A stretch of 12,453 nt of DNA from JAHRAH01 sp051009015. GTDB taxonomy: Bacteria > Pseudomonadota > Gammaproteobacteria > Tethybacterales > Persebacteraceae. Positions 12,355-12,453 of the stretch are shown here, one piece after another (the first letter of the stretch is position 1; every line of letters begins with the position of its first letter). The position numbers and the translations under genes are program-made. The notes below the pieces were generated by a model, which saw only the letters and a program-made list of their open reading frames with translations, had not been told where the DNA came from and made no database searches. The stretch covers positions 1 to 12,453 of the forward strand of contig JBPCWZ010000149.1 of assembly GCA_051009015.1 (NCBI GenBank), read 5' to 3'.

Positions 12355-12453
12355 TTAATGATATTCCGCGTAGATAACGCCCTTGCCGCGCAGGCAATGT
12401 TGAAAGGAAAGCACTTGGTTTTTGCGGCATTCTTTTGTCGCTTCCGTCAGCAC
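12355..12453 (-). CDS. C-terminal end of an unrecognised gene (start outside window)
   Basis: The minus-strand frame is open from the right edge to a TAA at 12355-12357, giving 32 residues ending QHCLRGKGVIYAEYH. It is short, but three things support it: its stop is 3 nt before the lipoprotein start, as in an operon; its codon use looks like that of the neighbours; and its two cysteines followed by CLRGKGVIY resemble CMSERGYVY in the small domain of the lipoprotein. It may be the end of a related small Cys-containing lipoprotein. Function unknown. Confidence 0.5.
   Translation of the reverse strand: MLTEATKECRKNQVLSFQHCLRGKGVIYAEYH

Overview
The window reads as a chromosomal segment of a marine proteobacterium. 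The case for this is a dmdA-dmdB pair for dimethylsulfoniopropionate (DMSP) demethylation, a Gram-negative type diacylglycerol kinase, a lipoprotein signal, and neisserial dRS3-like palindromes of the form ATTCCC-N8-GGGAAT. Ankyrin-repeat proteins lie at both ends. They are common in host-associated bacteria, including marine invertebrate symbionts, so a symbiotic lifestyle is plausible. That is inference; no taxonomic marker is present.

Layout. The left edge (3-782, +) is the 3' end of a divergent ankyrin-repeat gene. A dRS3-like doublet (793-830) and a good -10 box (856-861) follow. Next comes a tight plus-strand run: dmdA, dmdB, dgkA and an EamA/DMT permease, with gaps of 2, 7 and 8 nt. 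A 130-nt gap carries a putative promoter and a hairpin leader. A second plus-strand run follows: amidohydrolase (amidohydro_2), Rieske [2Fe-2S] protein and acetyl-CoA synthetase, with gaps of 14 and 27 nt. Positions 8477-9495 hold no credible gene but are packed with structured repeats: dRS3-like doublets alternating with three copies of a larger nested-palindrome module, two of them in tandem. From 9496 to the right edge everything is on the minus strand and in transcription order: the tail of an unrecognised gene, a lipoprotein with a coiled coil and ankyrin repeats, and a 14-repeat ankyrin protein.

How the genes may work together. DmdA removes a methyl from DMSP (to tetrahydrofolate), giving 3-methylmercaptopropionate (MMPA). 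DmdB activates MMPA to its CoA thioester. The later steps (DmdC, DmdD/AcuH) are not here. In the known pathway they release methanethiol and acetaldehyde; once acetaldehyde is oxidised to acetate, the acetyl-CoA synthetase in the second run could recover the carbon. That link is inferred from proximity. The amidohydrolase-Rieske pair is a recurring arrangement of unknown substrate.

The most unusual features are the repeat architecture at 8499-9482, the mirror-image dRS3-like doublets that bracket the 7.7-kb metabolic block, and the near-identical 99-bp units of the right-hand ankyrin genes.
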